64,000 nucleotides of DNA from an uncultured Alphaproteobacteria bacterium. GTDB taxonomy: Bacteria > Pseudomonadota > Alphaproteobacteria > CAAHEQ01 > UBA3637. This document shows positions 1 to 9,314 of this stretch, piece by piece. A program made the position numbers and the translations under genes. The DNA lies in assembly GCA_947586835.1 (NCBI GenBank), contig CANPXT010000004.1, positions 39,432 to 103,431 on the forward strand, given 5' to 3'. Every line of letters begins with the position of its first letter. The stretch's first letter is position 1. Below the pieces are notes generated by a model. The model ran no database searches, was not told where the DNA came from, and saw only the letters and a program-made list of their open reading frames with translations.

Positions 1-1
1 C

Positions 2-1345
2 GATGCCGTTTTATTGGACGGCGGTGATCGATTTTCGGGCACATTTTTTTATACGCTGCATAAAGGGGCTGATATTATCCGTTTGATGAATCAAATGAAT
101 TACGACGCCGTTACACTCGGAAATCATGATTTTGATGACGGCTTGAAAGAAATTGAAAAAATGATGGCCACAATCAAGGCACCTGTTGTTTCCGCTAATG
201 TTATTTTCCCGCAAACCTTTTCGTCGAAAAACTTGATTAAGTCTGCCATTGTTTTAAATAAAAATGGAGTTAAAATCGGTGTAATCGGCTTATTAACGCC
301 TGATATTAAAACCGAAACGAAGGGGGGTGGGGGTATAGAATTACGCCCATTGATGCAAACGCTTCAAGCGCAAATCAGTGCATTAAGAAAAGAAGGCGTT
401 CAAATTATTGTGTTGTTATCTCATACGGGTGATGAAACGGAAGAACGCCTTGCCAAAGAAGTGACAGATGTTGATGTTATCATCGGGGCTCATTCCCATA
501 CGAAAAAGTTTGAACACTTTGTTGGAAAAGACGGGCAAACGGTTTTGGTTTCATCTGCCGGTTACGGCGGTGAAAATATCGGTGCTTTTACGGCGGTATT
601 TAATCGATTGGGAAAAATCGTCGCGTTTAAAAATGAAGCCAAAATCGTTGACTATACGCTTTCGCCCGATAAAAAAATGCAAACGGAAATTGATGTGTTG
701 CGTACCGAATTAAATGAAATTACCCGAAAACCGGTCACGTTTTCCGAAACACCCGTATGGGCAAAAAAACCGCAAGATACACCCAGGATATCTGAATCAA
801 CCAATCAAAAATATGAACCGTGTTTGGAAGAATGCTATATCGGTGAAGTGTTGTCCGATGCGCTTTTAAGAACAATGCCGTCTGCCGATTTTGCGTTCAT
901 TAACAGCGGGGCCGTTCGCGCGGGATTACCGCAAGGCGATGTAACGGTCGGTGATTTAATTGAATCTTTTCCGTTTGATTCTTCTATTGTCTCCGTTCAA
1001 ATGACGGGCACAGAAATTGAAAACTATATCAAGCACGGATTAAGCACCTTTCAAAAGGGACGCGCCAACGGTTTCATTCAAGCGGCAGGACTTTCTTACA
1101 CGTTTGATCAGGATTACACAAAATCACCCGTCATTCACTTATCAACGGGAGCTTTGGATTCCTTAAAAACATATACCGTTTTAATTCCGAGTTTTTTAGC
1201 GGAAGGCGGTGACGGTTTTCCGGTTTTTCAAGACCCAAAAGAAATAGCACCGAGTTTCAGAAACGCCGTTATTGAAGTGATGCGTCAAGAAAATTATAAA
1301 ATACCGTCTTTTGAAAAACGAATTCAAAAAACAAAGACAGAATAA
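2..1345 (+). CDS. 5'-nucleotidase / UDP-sugar hydrolase family protein, 5' end missing
   Basis: The reading frame is already open at base 2 and runs into the window, so the true start and any signal peptide lie upstream. What remains is a calcineurin-like metallophosphoesterase domain (GNHDFDDG near the start, GAHSHT around residue 160) followed by a 5'-nucleotidase C-terminal domain (FINSGAVRAGLPQGDVT, then EGGDGFPVF). This two-domain layout is that of periplasmic UshA-type enzymes, which remove phosphate from nucleotides and split UDP-sugars. The family is known; the exact substrate is not readable. The gene ends in a clear terminator at 1359-1393. No other gene in the window looks co-transcribed with it. 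Confidence 0.88.
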   Translation, partial: DAVLLDGGDRFSGTFFYTLHKGADIIRLMNQMNYDAVTLGNHDFDDGLKEIEKMMATIKAPVVSANVIFPQTFSSKNLIKSAIVLNKNGVKIGVIGLLTPDIKTETKGGGGIELRPLMQTLQAQISALRKEGVQIIVLLSHTGDETEERLAKEVTDVDVIIGAHSHTKKFEHFVGKDGQTVLVSSAGYGGENIGAFTAVFNRLGKIVAFKNEAKIVDYTLSPDKKMQTEIDVLRTELNEITRKPVTFSETPVWAKKPQDTPRISESTNQKYEPCLEECYIGEVLSDALLRTMPSADFAFINSGAVRAGLPQGDVTVGDLIESFPFDSSIVSVQMTGTEIENYIKHGLSTFQKGRANGFIQAAGLSYTFDQDYTKSPVIHLSTGALDSLKTYTVLIPSFLAEGGDGFPVFQDPKEIAPSFRNAVIEVMRQENYKIPSFEKRIQKTKTE

Positions 1346-1358
1346 CCTTTCATTTATA

Positions 1359-1393
1359 AAAAAAACCGCCTGTCAACCACAGACGGTTTTTTT
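1359..1393. terminator. Bidirectional hairpin terminator
   Basis: An A-run, a stem (AAACCGCCTGT with ACAGACGGTTT, one G-T pair) with a 5-base loop, and a T-run lie between the converging nucleotidase gene and the hypothetical gene at 1406-2488. The A-run on one side and T-run on the other allow it to work on both strands. Confidence 0.85.
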
Positions 1394-1405
1394 AATATTC
1401 TTCCC

Positions 1406-2488
1406 TTACCTGCTGCCTTCATTATTTACTGTATCATATACTTTTATAGAGGTTAGGGATTGCGTGTCGTCCTCCTTCAACACAAGTTTCCCATTTTCTC
1501 CAAGAGTAAGCGTTGTTCCGTATCGTACATTGTCTACCGATTGTTGTGCCGAAGAAAGTTCCTGCTTTCCACCTGCATTTCCCAACGTCTTTTTCCCCGT
1601 CTCCGAAGAAATTTCTTTATGAGACGGAACTGTAGGCACTCCTATAAGATGATTTTCTTCTCGTTCCCGATCAACCGCAGGTATTTGTGACGCACTTACA
1701 GGCGGTTCCACAGCAAGCTTCCCATCGACTAACCGGCTCTGACTTGCTGCATGCGCAGGATTTTCTTTTTTTGCCTCTTTCTGATCAACCGCAGGTATTT
1801 GTGACGCACCTATAGACGGATCCACAACAAGCTTCCCATCGACTAACCGACTCTGACCTGCTGCATACACAGGATTTACTTCTTGTTCCTCTCTCGAAGC
1901 AACCTCTTGTTCCTTTCTCAAATCAACTTTTTGTTCTTCTCTCGAAGCAACTTCGAGTTTTTCCAGCTTTCCTATACCATTAATCGGTTCCAAAACAATC
2001 TGTCCATCTTTTAACGCAAGCTGGTATGATACATTCTCGGAACCCGCTTCTTCTTCCTTTCTCGAATTAACCGCGGATTGTGGCACTGCCCTTGCCGTCG
2101 TCGGTGGTTGTACCCCTCTGCGATCCCGTGACGATGCTGCCCGCGTCGAAGCTTTCCGTGTTGCCCGTGTCGAAGCTTTCCGCGCCGGTGCGGCGGTTCG
2201 TTGTGCCGATACTTGTTTTGCCATCGTTTGCGGCGTATTTTCTGCTGCCGCAACCTGTGCAGCCGCTTGAGCCTGCTGCATCTGTTTTAATTGGGCATTT
2301 GTATTTGCTTCTTCTTTATCTGCCAAGCCGAACCAACGACCTATCATCGAGTTTTTAAAGAACCCCCAAAACCAGCCCACAAAACCGGGTTCATTATTTC
2401 CTTCATCTTGTAAACCGAACGTACGACCCAGCATGGAATTTCTTAACCAGCTGAACCAACTTTCCGATTTTTCTTCATTCTCAGCCAT
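1406..2488 (-). CDS. Hypothetical protein with duplicated N-terminal motif and a central repeat
   Basis: I do not recognise this 360-residue protein. An AAGGAG ribosome site sits just before its ATG. The N-terminus carries the same short aromatic motif twice (NSMLGRTFGL near residue 18 and NSMIGRWFGL near residue 47), which looks like paired amphipathic or membrane-binding helices. The middle is Ala/Gln/Arg-rich and low in complexity. Two degenerate copies of a roughly 45-residue unit follow (SQSRLVDGKL...SQIPAVD). There is no signal peptide and no enzyme motif. It may be a structural or membrane-surface protein of this lineage. Lineage-restricted repeat proteins of this kind tend to vary in repeat number between strains. 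Confidence 0.7.
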   Translation of the reverse strand: MAENEEKSESWFSWLRNSMLGRTFGLQDEGNNEPGFVGWFWGFFKNSMIGRWFGLADKEEANTNAQLKQMQQAQAAAQVAAAENTPQTMAKQVSAQRTAAPARKASTRATRKASTRAASSRDRRGVQPPTTARAVPQSAVNSRKEEEAGSENVSYQLALKDGQIVLEPINGIGKLEKLEVASREEQKVDLRKEQEVASREEQEVNPVYAAGQSRLVDGKLVVDPSIGASQIPAVDQKEAKKENPAHAASQSRLVDGKLAVEPPVSASQIPAVDREREENHLIGVPTVPSHKEISSETGKKTLGNAGGKQELSSAQQSVDNVRYGTTLTLGENGKLVLKEDDTQSLTSIKVYDTVNNEGSR

Positions 2489-2763
2489 ATTTATCTCCTT
2501 TTTTATTGTTTATCGTATCCTTATGAGTAGATTATATCACAAAATAATGCTTCATGCAATAAAAAACGATATTCATATATAATGTTTTTTTTAAAAATCT
2601 GTTTTCATTCCACAGATATAATAAAAAAACGGGATCGTTCTTTTTAAATCTTTTTTAAACACCAAAAAAATGCCTATAAGAAACGACCCGTTAATATTTT
2701 TTCTTGCAATTTGAAAAAAAAAAGATTATTCTACTTCCGTTTCGTTCATTTTAAGGAGTTTTT
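2489..2763. other. Intergenic region with a long-armed inverted repeat
   Basis: The divergent intergenic region between the hypothetical gene (-) and infA (+) holds an inverted repeat at about 2629-2692. Its arms, AACGGGATCGTTCTT and AAGAAACGACCCGTT, are about 15 bases each and are separated by roughly 35 bases of A/T-rich sequence. The left arm has an extra A and the right arm an extra A elsewhere, so each has a one-base bulge. It lies about 70 bp upstream of infA and could be a small RNA, a leader structure or a terminator. I see no coding frame here. Confidence 0.5.
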
Positions 2764-2985
2764 ATGGCAAAAGAAGAAGTCTTGCAATTTACGGGAACAG
2801 TTACCGAAGCATTGCCGAACGCCATGTTTCGGGTAACGCTTGAAAACGGCCATGAAATCATTGCTCATACATCCGGAAAAATGCGTAAGTTTCGCATTCG
2901 CGTCATGGTCGGTGATAAGGTTGAAATTGAAATGACCCCGTATGATTTGTCAAAAGGGCGCATTGCCTTTCGACATAAAGCATAA
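2764..2985 (+). CDS. infA: Translation initiation factor IF-1
   Basis: This 73-residue protein has the normal IF-1 length and consists of a single S1-like OB fold. The signatures [29 protein letters not shown] and [18 protein letters not shown] are all present. IF-1 binds the ribosomal A site on the 30S subunit and supports IF-2 and IF-3 during initiation. An AAGGAG site precedes the ATG. It stands as a short transcription unit ahead of an unrelated membrane protein, 54 bp downstream. Confidence 0.97.
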   Translation: MAKEEVLQFTGTVTEALPNAMFRVTLENGHEIIAHTSGKMRKFRIRVMVGDKVEIEMTPYDLSKGRIAFRHKA

Positions 2986-3039
2986 TTTTTAAAATCATTT
3001 CGGCGCGCCGTTTAAACTTCATTCAAAAGGAGAAGAACC

Positions 3040-4269
3040 ATGGCAACATTTATCAGCGTTTTGCTTTTCATCGGAGGACTTTTATATTTAGGGACTCGAT
3101 TGATATTGTTCCCGTCATTGACGAAGGATTCTTCTCATACCGTTACGCCAATCGTTTATTCATGGCTCATTGCCTGTCTTTCGTTCAGTGCTTTATTCGG
3201 CGTTTATTGCATTTATTATATTTGCGGATATTTTCTTCCCGGCATGGATGATCCCTGTCTTTTTTCGGGCGAGTGCGTCATTTATTTAATAATCGGTGCC
3301 GTTGCCTTATTGTTAATGCCTTTTTTTCGAAATAAATCATTGCCGATTCAGTTAATTGCTTTATTCGCTTTCTTTTTGATCGGCAGCACATGCATTCCGG
3401 CACCCGCTTATATGAATCCGTGGCTTTTTTATATCTTGTCAGCACTTGTTTGGACAGGCATTTGTCTGATACAAACAATCATTGACAGAATTCCCTTAAT
3501 TTCATATATTTGCAACAGCGCCATCACAATTATACTTGCCTTGGCTTCCAGCAGTTTGTTTAATATGTTGCCCCCTGTTCTATTTTTTCTGTTTTTAAGC
3601 GCATTATTTATTCATATGCTTATTTTCGGATTTATGAAAAAGGCAAATATGTTATTTGAATTTTTTCCGATTATCTTTTTAATGAATTGGATAATCGGTT
3701 ACGGATTTATAACCTTTGCCGCACAAGGACATTTGATTTATTTACCCATTTTCTTCGGATATTCGCTTATGGAAACAGGCCTGATTTTAATAACGCGGTT
3801 GCTTTTTAAAAACAAATTACCGCTTTTTACCGTTGAAAAAGCATTTTCGAACGGAGCACCCGTAAAAGCCGTCACACAAAAAGTGTTTTATGCCATTTTA
3901 TTATTGGGTTTAATCTCTTTGGCGGGAATGAAATCAGAAATAACAACAAAATATTGTTTGGTTGTTTACGGTATGGCACTTATCGTTCTTTACAATCTGT
4001 ATTTGACATTAATTCATAATATGACGAAAGTTACCTTGCGTTCTTCTTTGCAAGATATTATGATGGGATTCAAAACATTATTAAACGTTGGACAATCGTG
4101 GGTTAAAGAAACAAAAAAAGAAATCGATGATAAAAACTTTATTCCGACAAACACAAACGGCACACAATCGACATCTTCAAAAACCATGCCGAAAGCAAGT
4201 GCTTCAAAAACTTTTGCTCATTCAAAAAAACCAACAACCGAACGTGTCCGAAAACCTAAAAAAAGATAA
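3040..4269 (+). CDS. Polytopic inner-membrane protein of unknown function
   Basis: This 409-residue protein is almost entirely hydrophobic segments, with roughly ten predicted membrane helices between residues 1 and 330. A hydrophilic, Lys/Thr/Ser-rich cytoplasmic tail ends in a very basic stretch (KKPTTERVRKPKKR). AAAAGGAG precedes the ATG. I see no transporter or enzyme signature. It ends 12 bp before uvrB and is probably co-transcribed with it, but no functional link is evident. Confidence 0.75.
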   Translation: MATFISVLLFIGGLLYLGTRLILFPSLTKDSSHTVTPIVYSWLIACLSFSALFGVYCIYYICGYFLPGMDDPCLFSGECVIYLIIGAVALLLMPFFRNKSLPIQLIALFAFFLIGSTCIPAPAYMNPWLFYILSALVWTGICLIQTIIDRIPLISYICNSAITIILALASSSLFNMLPPVLFFLFLSALFIHMLIFGFMKKANMLFEFFPIIFLMNWIIGYGFITFAAQGHLIYLPIFFGYSLMETGLILITRLLFKNKLPLFTVEKAFSNGAPVKAVTQKVFYAILLLGLISLAGMKSEITTKYCLVVYGMALIVLYNLYLTLIHNMTKVTLRSSLQDIMMGFKTLLNVGQSWVKETKKEIDDKNFIPTNTNGTQSTSSKTMPKASASKTFAHSKKPTTERVRKPKKR

Positions 4270-4281
4270 TCGAAAACAACA

Positions 4282-6297
4282 ATGATTCCTTTGTATGAAC
4301 GACCGAATTTAACCGGCGATGCCGATTTTCATTTACACTCCCCGTTTTTACCTGCCGGCGATCAACCGCAGGCAATTGCCGAGCTTGTGAAAGGCTTAAA
4401 AGAAAATAAAAAAAATCAGGTTTTGCTTGGCATTACGGGATCGGGTAAAACATTTACCATGGCGCACATTATTTATGAATTAAAGCGTCCGACACTTATT
4501 TTGGCACACAATAAAACATTAGCTGCACAGCTTTATTCGGAAATGAAAACGTTTTTTCCCGAAAATGCCGTGGAATATTTTGTTTCGTATTATGATTATT
4601 ATCAACCGGAAGCTTATATTCCCCGAACCGATACTTATATTGAAAAAGATTCGGCAATCAATGAGCAGATTGATCGGTTACGTCATGCGGCGACACGGCA
4701 TATTTTGGAACGACGCGATGTGATTATTGTTTCGTCCGTATCGTGTATTTACGGTATCGGCGATGCGGAATCTTATTCTTCCATGGCGTTTTCTTTAAGA
4801 AAAAACGAAACAATCGATGCGGATGAAATTAAAAAACGCTTGGTTGACTTGCAATATAAACGGAACGATTTATCATTCGAGCGTGGTTGTTTTCGCGCAA
4901 CGGGCGATACATTGGATATTTTTCCGTCGCATTATGAAGATTTGGCATGGCGCATTGCCTTGTTCGGCGATGAAATTGAAAGCATTTATGAGTTTGATCC
5001 TTTAACGGGTAAAAAAAAGTTAGAGTTAAATGAAATCAGCGTTTTTCCTGCCAGTCATTATGTAACACCGCGACCGGCTTTATCACAAGCTATTAAAACC
5101 ATTAAAGAAGAATTAAAAGAACGCTTGGCATTTTTTGAATCGAACGGACAATTATTGGAAGCGGAAAGATTATCTCAACGCACAAAATATGACTTGGAAA
5201 TGTTGGAGGCAACCGGTTCTTGTAAAGGTATTGAAAATTATTCGCGCCATTTAACCGGTCGTAAAGCAGGTGAAGCACCGCCGACGTTATTTGAATACTT
5301 ACCGCCCGATGCATTGGTTTTTGTAGATGAAAGCCATGTGACCGTTCCTCAATTAGGAGCTATGTATCGCGGTGATTTATCGCGTAAATCAACTTTGTCG
5401 GAATATGGTTTTCGTTTGCCAAGTTGCAAAGATAATCGTCCGTTAAAGTTCGAAGAATGGAATGTTATGCGTCCGCGAACTATTTTTGTATCGGCCACAC
5501 CCGGGCCTTTTGAATTGAATGAAACAAAAGGCGTTTTTACCGAGCAAATTATTCGTCCGACCGGCTTATTGGATCCCGAGTGTATTATTCGACCCGTGAA
5601 AAATCAAGTGGAAGATTTGATGGCTGAGTGCTTGGAAACGGCAAAACAAGGCGGTCGCGTTTTGGTAACAACGCTGACAAAAAAAATGGCGGAGGATTTA
5701 ACCGAATATTTGCGTGAAAACGGTATTAAAGTGCGTTATTTACATTCGGATATCGATACCTTGGAGCGCATTCAAATTATCCGCGATTTACGAATCGGCA
5801 CGTTTGATGTACTGGTGGGTATTAATCTGCTGCGTGAAGGATTGGATATTCCCGAAGTGGCATTGGTCGCCATATTAGATGCCGATAAAGAGGGTTTTTT
5901 GCGCTCAACGACTTCACTGATTCAAACCATCGGACGGGCGGCACGAAATGTCAACGGTCGCGTTATTTTATATGCCGACAAAATGACCAACTCCATTGAA
6001 ACGGCAGTATCGGAAACAAACCGACGGCGTACGAAGCAACAAGCCTTTAACGCAGAGCATCATATCACACCGAAAGGCATTCAAAAAGCTGTTCCGGATT
6101 TAATTAAAAACTTTAATGATCTGGTCGGCGGTTCGGATAATAAGACCGATGAAATGACGGGTGATTTTGATGAAAACATTGCCGAAGTTATTCAGGCAAC
6201 ACGTAAACAAATGTTGCAAGCGGCGGAAAACTTGAATTTTGAAGAAGCGGCCCTGCTTAGAGATAAAATTCACAAACTGGAATCTTTGTTGACTTAA
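4282..6297 (+). CDS. uvrB: Excinuclease ABC subunit B
   Basis: At 671 residues this is full-length UvrB. It hands damaged DNA from UvrA to UvrC in nucleotide excision repair. Walker A is GITGSGKT (about residue 50), followed by the beta-hairpin region [12 protein letters not shown], the DEAD-like VFVDESH, the C-terminal helicase motif [10 protein letters not shown], and the UvrC-interacting UVR domain at the extreme C-terminus ([15 protein letters not shown]). All catalytic motifs look intact. The ATG lies 12 bp after the preceding membrane-protein gene. Confidence 0.98.
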   Translation: MIPLYERPNLTGDADFHLHSPFLPAGDQPQAIAELVKGLKENKKNQVLLGITGSGKTFTMAHIIYELKRPTLILAHNKTLAAQLYSEMKTFFPENAVEYFVSYYDYYQPEAYIPRTDTYIEKDSAINEQIDRLRHAATRHILERRDVIIVSSVSCIYGIGDAESYSSMAFSLRKNETIDADEIKKRLVDLQYKRNDLSFERGCFRATGDTLDIFPSHYEDLAWRIALFGDEIESIYEFDPLTGKKKLELNEISVFPASHYVTPRPALSQAIKTIKEELKERLAFFESNGQLLEAERLSQRTKYDLEMLEATGSCKGIENYSRHLTGRKAGEAPPTLFEYLPPDALVFVDESHVTVPQLGAMYRGDLSRKSTLSEYGFRLPSCKDNRPLKFEEWNVMRPRTIFVSATPGPFELNETKGVFTEQIIRPTGLLDPECIIRPVKNQVEDLMAECLETAKQGGRVLVTTLTKKMAEDLTEYLRENGIKVRYLHSDIDTLERIQIIRDLRIGTFDVLVGINLLREGLDIPEVALVAILDADKEGFLRSTTSLIQTIGRAARNVNGRVILYADKMTNSIETAVSETNRRRTKQQAFNAEHHITPKGIQKAVPDLIKNFNDLVGGSDNKTDEMTGDFDENIAEVIQATRKQMLQAAENLNFEEAALLRDKIHKLESLLT

Positions 6298-6337
6298 TTC
6301 TTGTTTTTTGATATGTTCGGCATGACAGGAGTTTTCT

Positions 6338-7156
6338 ATGCCAAAAGTTTGTAAAAAGTGCGGTTCTGTTCTTGGCTTTTTCATTTTACTTTACGGACTT
6401 TTTTTGTTCGGATTGTATCAATATCAGGATCACCTGCTTTTTCATCCGGCACCGCGTCAGGTTGCGGGTCTTTTAACCGAAATGCCGGAACTGAAAGAGG
6501 TTCATTATTCTTTTCCGAACGGTGACAGAGTTTATGCGTGGTATAAAAAACCTCAAAACAACAAACCGACATTGATTTATTTTCACGGAAACGTTTTGTT
6601 TGCCGAATATCATGCCGTTCGATTAAAACCGCTTTATGAGGCAGGCTTCGGTTTACTCATTCCCGAATATCGCGGTTTCGGCGATTTAAAAGGAACTCCG
6701 TCACAAAGCAGTATGGAAGAAGATGCTTTAACGGCCGTCAAATATTTGTTAAGTACGGGAACAAAAGCCGATAAAATTATTGTTTACGGTCATTCGCTCG
6801 GCACATACGCTGCCGTTTTTGCAGCAGTCAATCAGGAAAAACCTTTGGGCGGTGTTGTGTTGGAAGCCCCGTTTTTATCGATTGAAAAACTGGCGGAAGA
6901 ACGCTATCAACCGTTTGTACCCGTATCATTATTATTAAAAAATAAATATCCGACGGAAAAGTATATCGACAAAATCAAAACACGTCTTTTTTTGGCACAC
7001 GGAAAACTTGATGCAACCATTCCTTATCATCACGGATGGACATTATACGAAAAAGCTGAAAATCCGAAACTATTTTATGCTTCCGATAAGGCAAATCATT
7101 CCGATTTACCTGATTTCGGCTTTATGAAAGCCTTAATTGATTGGCTGAACGAATAG
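6338..7156 (+). CDS. Alpha/beta hydrolase with N-terminal membrane anchor
   Basis: This 272-residue protein begins with one hydrophobic helix (residues 10-30) that anchors or exports it. An alpha/beta-hydrolase fold follows. The oxyanion region is IYFHGN, the nucleophile elbow is GHSLGTYA with its serine near residue 151, and the acid and histidine are expected in HGKLDATIP and NHSDLP. It resembles the YfhR/Bem46-like branch of serine hydrolases; the substrate cannot be told. AGGAG precedes the ATG. It follows uvrB by 40 bp with no terminator between. Confidence 0.85.
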   Translation: MPKVCKKCGSVLGFFILLYGLFLFGLYQYQDHLLFHPAPRQVAGLLTEMPELKEVHYSFPNGDRVYAWYKKPQNNKPTLIYFHGNVLFAEYHAVRLKPLYEAGFGLLIPEYRGFGDLKGTPSQSSMEEDALTAVKYLLSTGTKADKIIVYGHSLGTYAAVFAAVNQEKPLGGVVLEAPFLSIEKLAEERYQPFVPVSLLLKNKYPTEKYIDKIKTRLFLAHGKLDATIPYHHGWTLYEKAENPKLFYASDKANHSDLPDFGFMKALIDWLNE

Positions 7157-7261
7157 ATTATGCTTTTACAGCGTGCACGAAAAATAATCAATATACTCAA
7201 ATCAAAAATACTTGCCAATCGGAATAAAAAATGATATTCTTTAAAAGCAAAGGGGATAAAA

Positions 7262-7429
7262 ATGGCTCTTTTTTATATTTTGCTTCTTTGGTTACTGATT
7301 ATGTATATCAACAAGAAAAATCATGCCGAACAAACGGATTCTGGAAAAACCGCTCAACGTTCTTTTACTTCGAATACGACAAAATCGGATGATTCGGAAG
7401 ATGATTTATATTTCAATGATATGTTTTAG
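7262..7429 (+). CDS. Small single-pass membrane protein
   Basis: A 55-residue frame starts at ATG 7262 behind a good AAGGGG site and ends at TAG 7427-7429. It begins with a hydrophobic helix (ALFYILLLWLLIMYI) and then has a polar, acidic tail (KSDDSEDDLYFNDMF). It has no homologue that I recognise. The signal for translation and the typical small-membrane-protein layout support it as a real gene. Confidence 0.6.
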   Translation: MALFYILLLWLLIMYINKKNHAEQTDSGKTAQRSFTSNTTKSDDSEDDLYFNDMF

Positions 7430-7442
7430 CCGGCAAATTAAA

Positions 7443-8567
7443 TTATTCCACAAGTTTTCGCCGCAATTTCAACACCGTAATTTCCGACGGTGCTAAAAAG
7501 CGCATTTGCGGACCCCATTGCCCCGACCCGCGCGAAACATATACATTTTTACCGATTTTCAGCCGATATAATCCCGCCAACAATCTTGAATTATAATACC
7601 AACTGAAAATATGAAACGGAAAAATCTGCCCGCCGTGCGTATGTCCCGAGATAATTAAATCGGCGCTGTTGGTTTCATTCGGAAAAATCGGTTTATGTGA
7701 TAACAAAATACGATATTGATCTTCATTTTGACACACCGTTGACCAATTAACAGGCACCTTGAAACGCGCTGCCGACGGAATATCGGGAATGCCGGCCAGG
7801 CAAATGGAACCAAATGAAAGTTTGACATTATCCAAATTAATAAAACCTATCGATTCCAATTGTTTCATACTTTGCTGATAGCCCACATAAAATTCATGAT
7901 TACCGCTTGTAAAATAAACGCCTTCTTTGGCTTTCAAGCGACTTAACAATTGCAAAAGCGGTTGTGTATAAACTTTATCATCATCAACGGTATCACCCGG
8001 CAGAACAATAATATCGGGATTTAAAGCATTCACCCTTTCCACAAGGCCTTTAATTTTGTCGGGAAGAATACTGCGCGACAAATGAATGTCACTTAACACG
8101 ACCACGGTTTTATCTTGCTCAATTTTATAGGATTCAATGACCTGCTCTTTCACACGCGGCACTTTCATTCCTTCATATAAAGCACTCACGGCACACAAAA
8201 AAGCCACACCGATTGTGATAAGATTCAACACATTCAACCAATGTACGTTAAACGGCGACGGAATTGCTTTCACAAATAAAGCACCTATCGTCCAAAGTGC
8301 ATCTCGAAACAGGGTCAAAACAAGTAAAATAACAGCCGTAACATAAATAAAATAAAGCACATATTGTACCACGCGCGTATATTTACCGAAATTACCTGCC
8401 ATTTCCGGCATGGCAAAAACAGGTAATGCCGCCACGATCAGGCTGAAAAAGAATAAAAGCACTTTGACGAAAAAATTCACGTTTAACGCATAACCGTATC
8501 GAAAAAACAACGGTAACGTTACACAACATCCCATTAAGGACACGGTCGTTGCTATAGCAAAATTCAT
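7443..8567 (-). CDS. Membrane-anchored metallophosphoesterase (YaeI/YkuE-like)
   Basis: About four hydrophobic helices fill the first 130 residues. A calcineurin-like phosphoesterase domain follows with every metal-ligand motif present: LSDIHLS, PGDTVDD, SGNHEFY and SGHTHGGQ. This is the layout of the YaeI/YkuE group, some members of which hydrolyse lipid head groups such as UDP-diacylglucosamine-type substrates. I start it at ATG 8567 because AAGGGG lies at the right distance upstream. A longer frame starting at 8588 lacks such a site. The protein is then 374 residues. Confidence 0.86.
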   Translation of the reverse strand: MNFAIATTVSLMGCCVTLPLFFRYGYALNVNFFVKVLLFFFSLIVAALPVFAMPEMAGNFGKYTRVVQYVLYFIYVTAVILLVLTLFRDALWTIGALFVKAIPSPFNVHWLNVLNLITIGVAFLCAVSALYEGMKVPRVKEQVIESYKIEQDKTVVVLSDIHLSRSILPDKIKGLVERVNALNPDIIVLPGDTVDDDKVYTQPLLQLLSRLKAKEGVYFTSGNHEFYVGYQQSMKQLESIGFINLDNVKLSFGSICLAGIPDIPSAARFKVPVNWSTVCQNEDQYRILLSHKPIFPNETNSADLIISGHTHGGQIFPFHIFSWYYNSRLLAGLYRLKIGKNVYVSRGSGQWGPQMRFLAPSEITVLKLRRKLVE

Positions 8568-8636
8568 CTTTAAATCCCCTTCAATCAATGTTTATCACAA
8601 AAAAGAGTGTGAAAGTCAAGCGTTTTTATCATCGAT

Positions 8637-9299
8637 TTAATGATTCTTTTCTTGAACTTCTTCCGATTGTTTATTTAATAATTGTTTTAAATGCTCCGCA
8701 ACCGATTTATCCGCAGGGCTTAACAGCTGCGCGCGCTCTAAATATTCTTTGGCTTTTTGATATTCTTTTTTCTCTAAATAATACACGCCCAAGTTATCTA
8801 AATTCATTACATTATCGGGATAATAAGATAAAATTAATTCGGCATTTTTTTGAAACGCCTCATCTTCCCTTGCTTGCCATAAGTTTTTTTGAAACGCTTG
8901 AAAGCGCGACAACATAAACCGTTTACCGCGTCGTTCATCGGTACCCCATTGCCAATGATGATCATTTTTTTGTGCTTGCGCCAACGTTTCGGCAATCCCT
9001 TTTGTCATACAATCGACATCACCGATGATTTGACAAAAATGAATTTCGCCCAAACGCAACTCCAACCGATCGGGAAACAAAGAAATGCCTTTGCGCACAA
9101 TGCGCAACGTTTTTTGCGTTTGCTTTTGCGCGGTTGATTGATGAAAACGTTGCATTTCAATAAAAACCCGCCGGGCAGAAAGCATAAAATCGTTTAAAAC
9201 GGTATCAGCCGTCACGGGCGGACGCGTCAACGCGCCATAAGTCAACAAAAAAAGACCGACTATTAAAAAAACACTTAAAATTTGCTGTAATTTTGTCAT
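8637..9299 (-). CDS. TPR-containing membrane-anchored protein
   Basis: This 220-residue protein has one N-terminal hydrophobic helix (residues 5-25), then mostly helical sequence. One clear tetratricopeptide pair occurs near residues 165-210 (NLGVYYLEKKEYQKAKEYLERAQLLSP). The domain probably faces the periplasm and mediates protein contacts. GAGGA precedes the ATG. It lies 15 bp downstream of the sensor kinase on the same strand, so the two are probably one transcript. Whether it is a kinase accessory protein is only an inference. Confidence 0.7.
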   Translation of the reverse strand: MTKLQQILSVFLIVGLFLLTYGALTRPPVTADTVLNDFMLSARRVFIEMQRFHQSTAQKQTQKTLRIVRKGISLFPDRLELRLGEIHFCQIIGDVDCMTKGIAETLAQAQKNDHHWQWGTDERRGKRFMLSRFQAFQKNLWQAREDEAFQKNAELILSYYPDNVMNLDNLGVYYLEKKEYQKAKEYLERAQLLSPADKSVAEHLKQLLNKQSEEVQEKNH

Positions 9300-9314
9300 T
9301 AAATCCTCATACTT

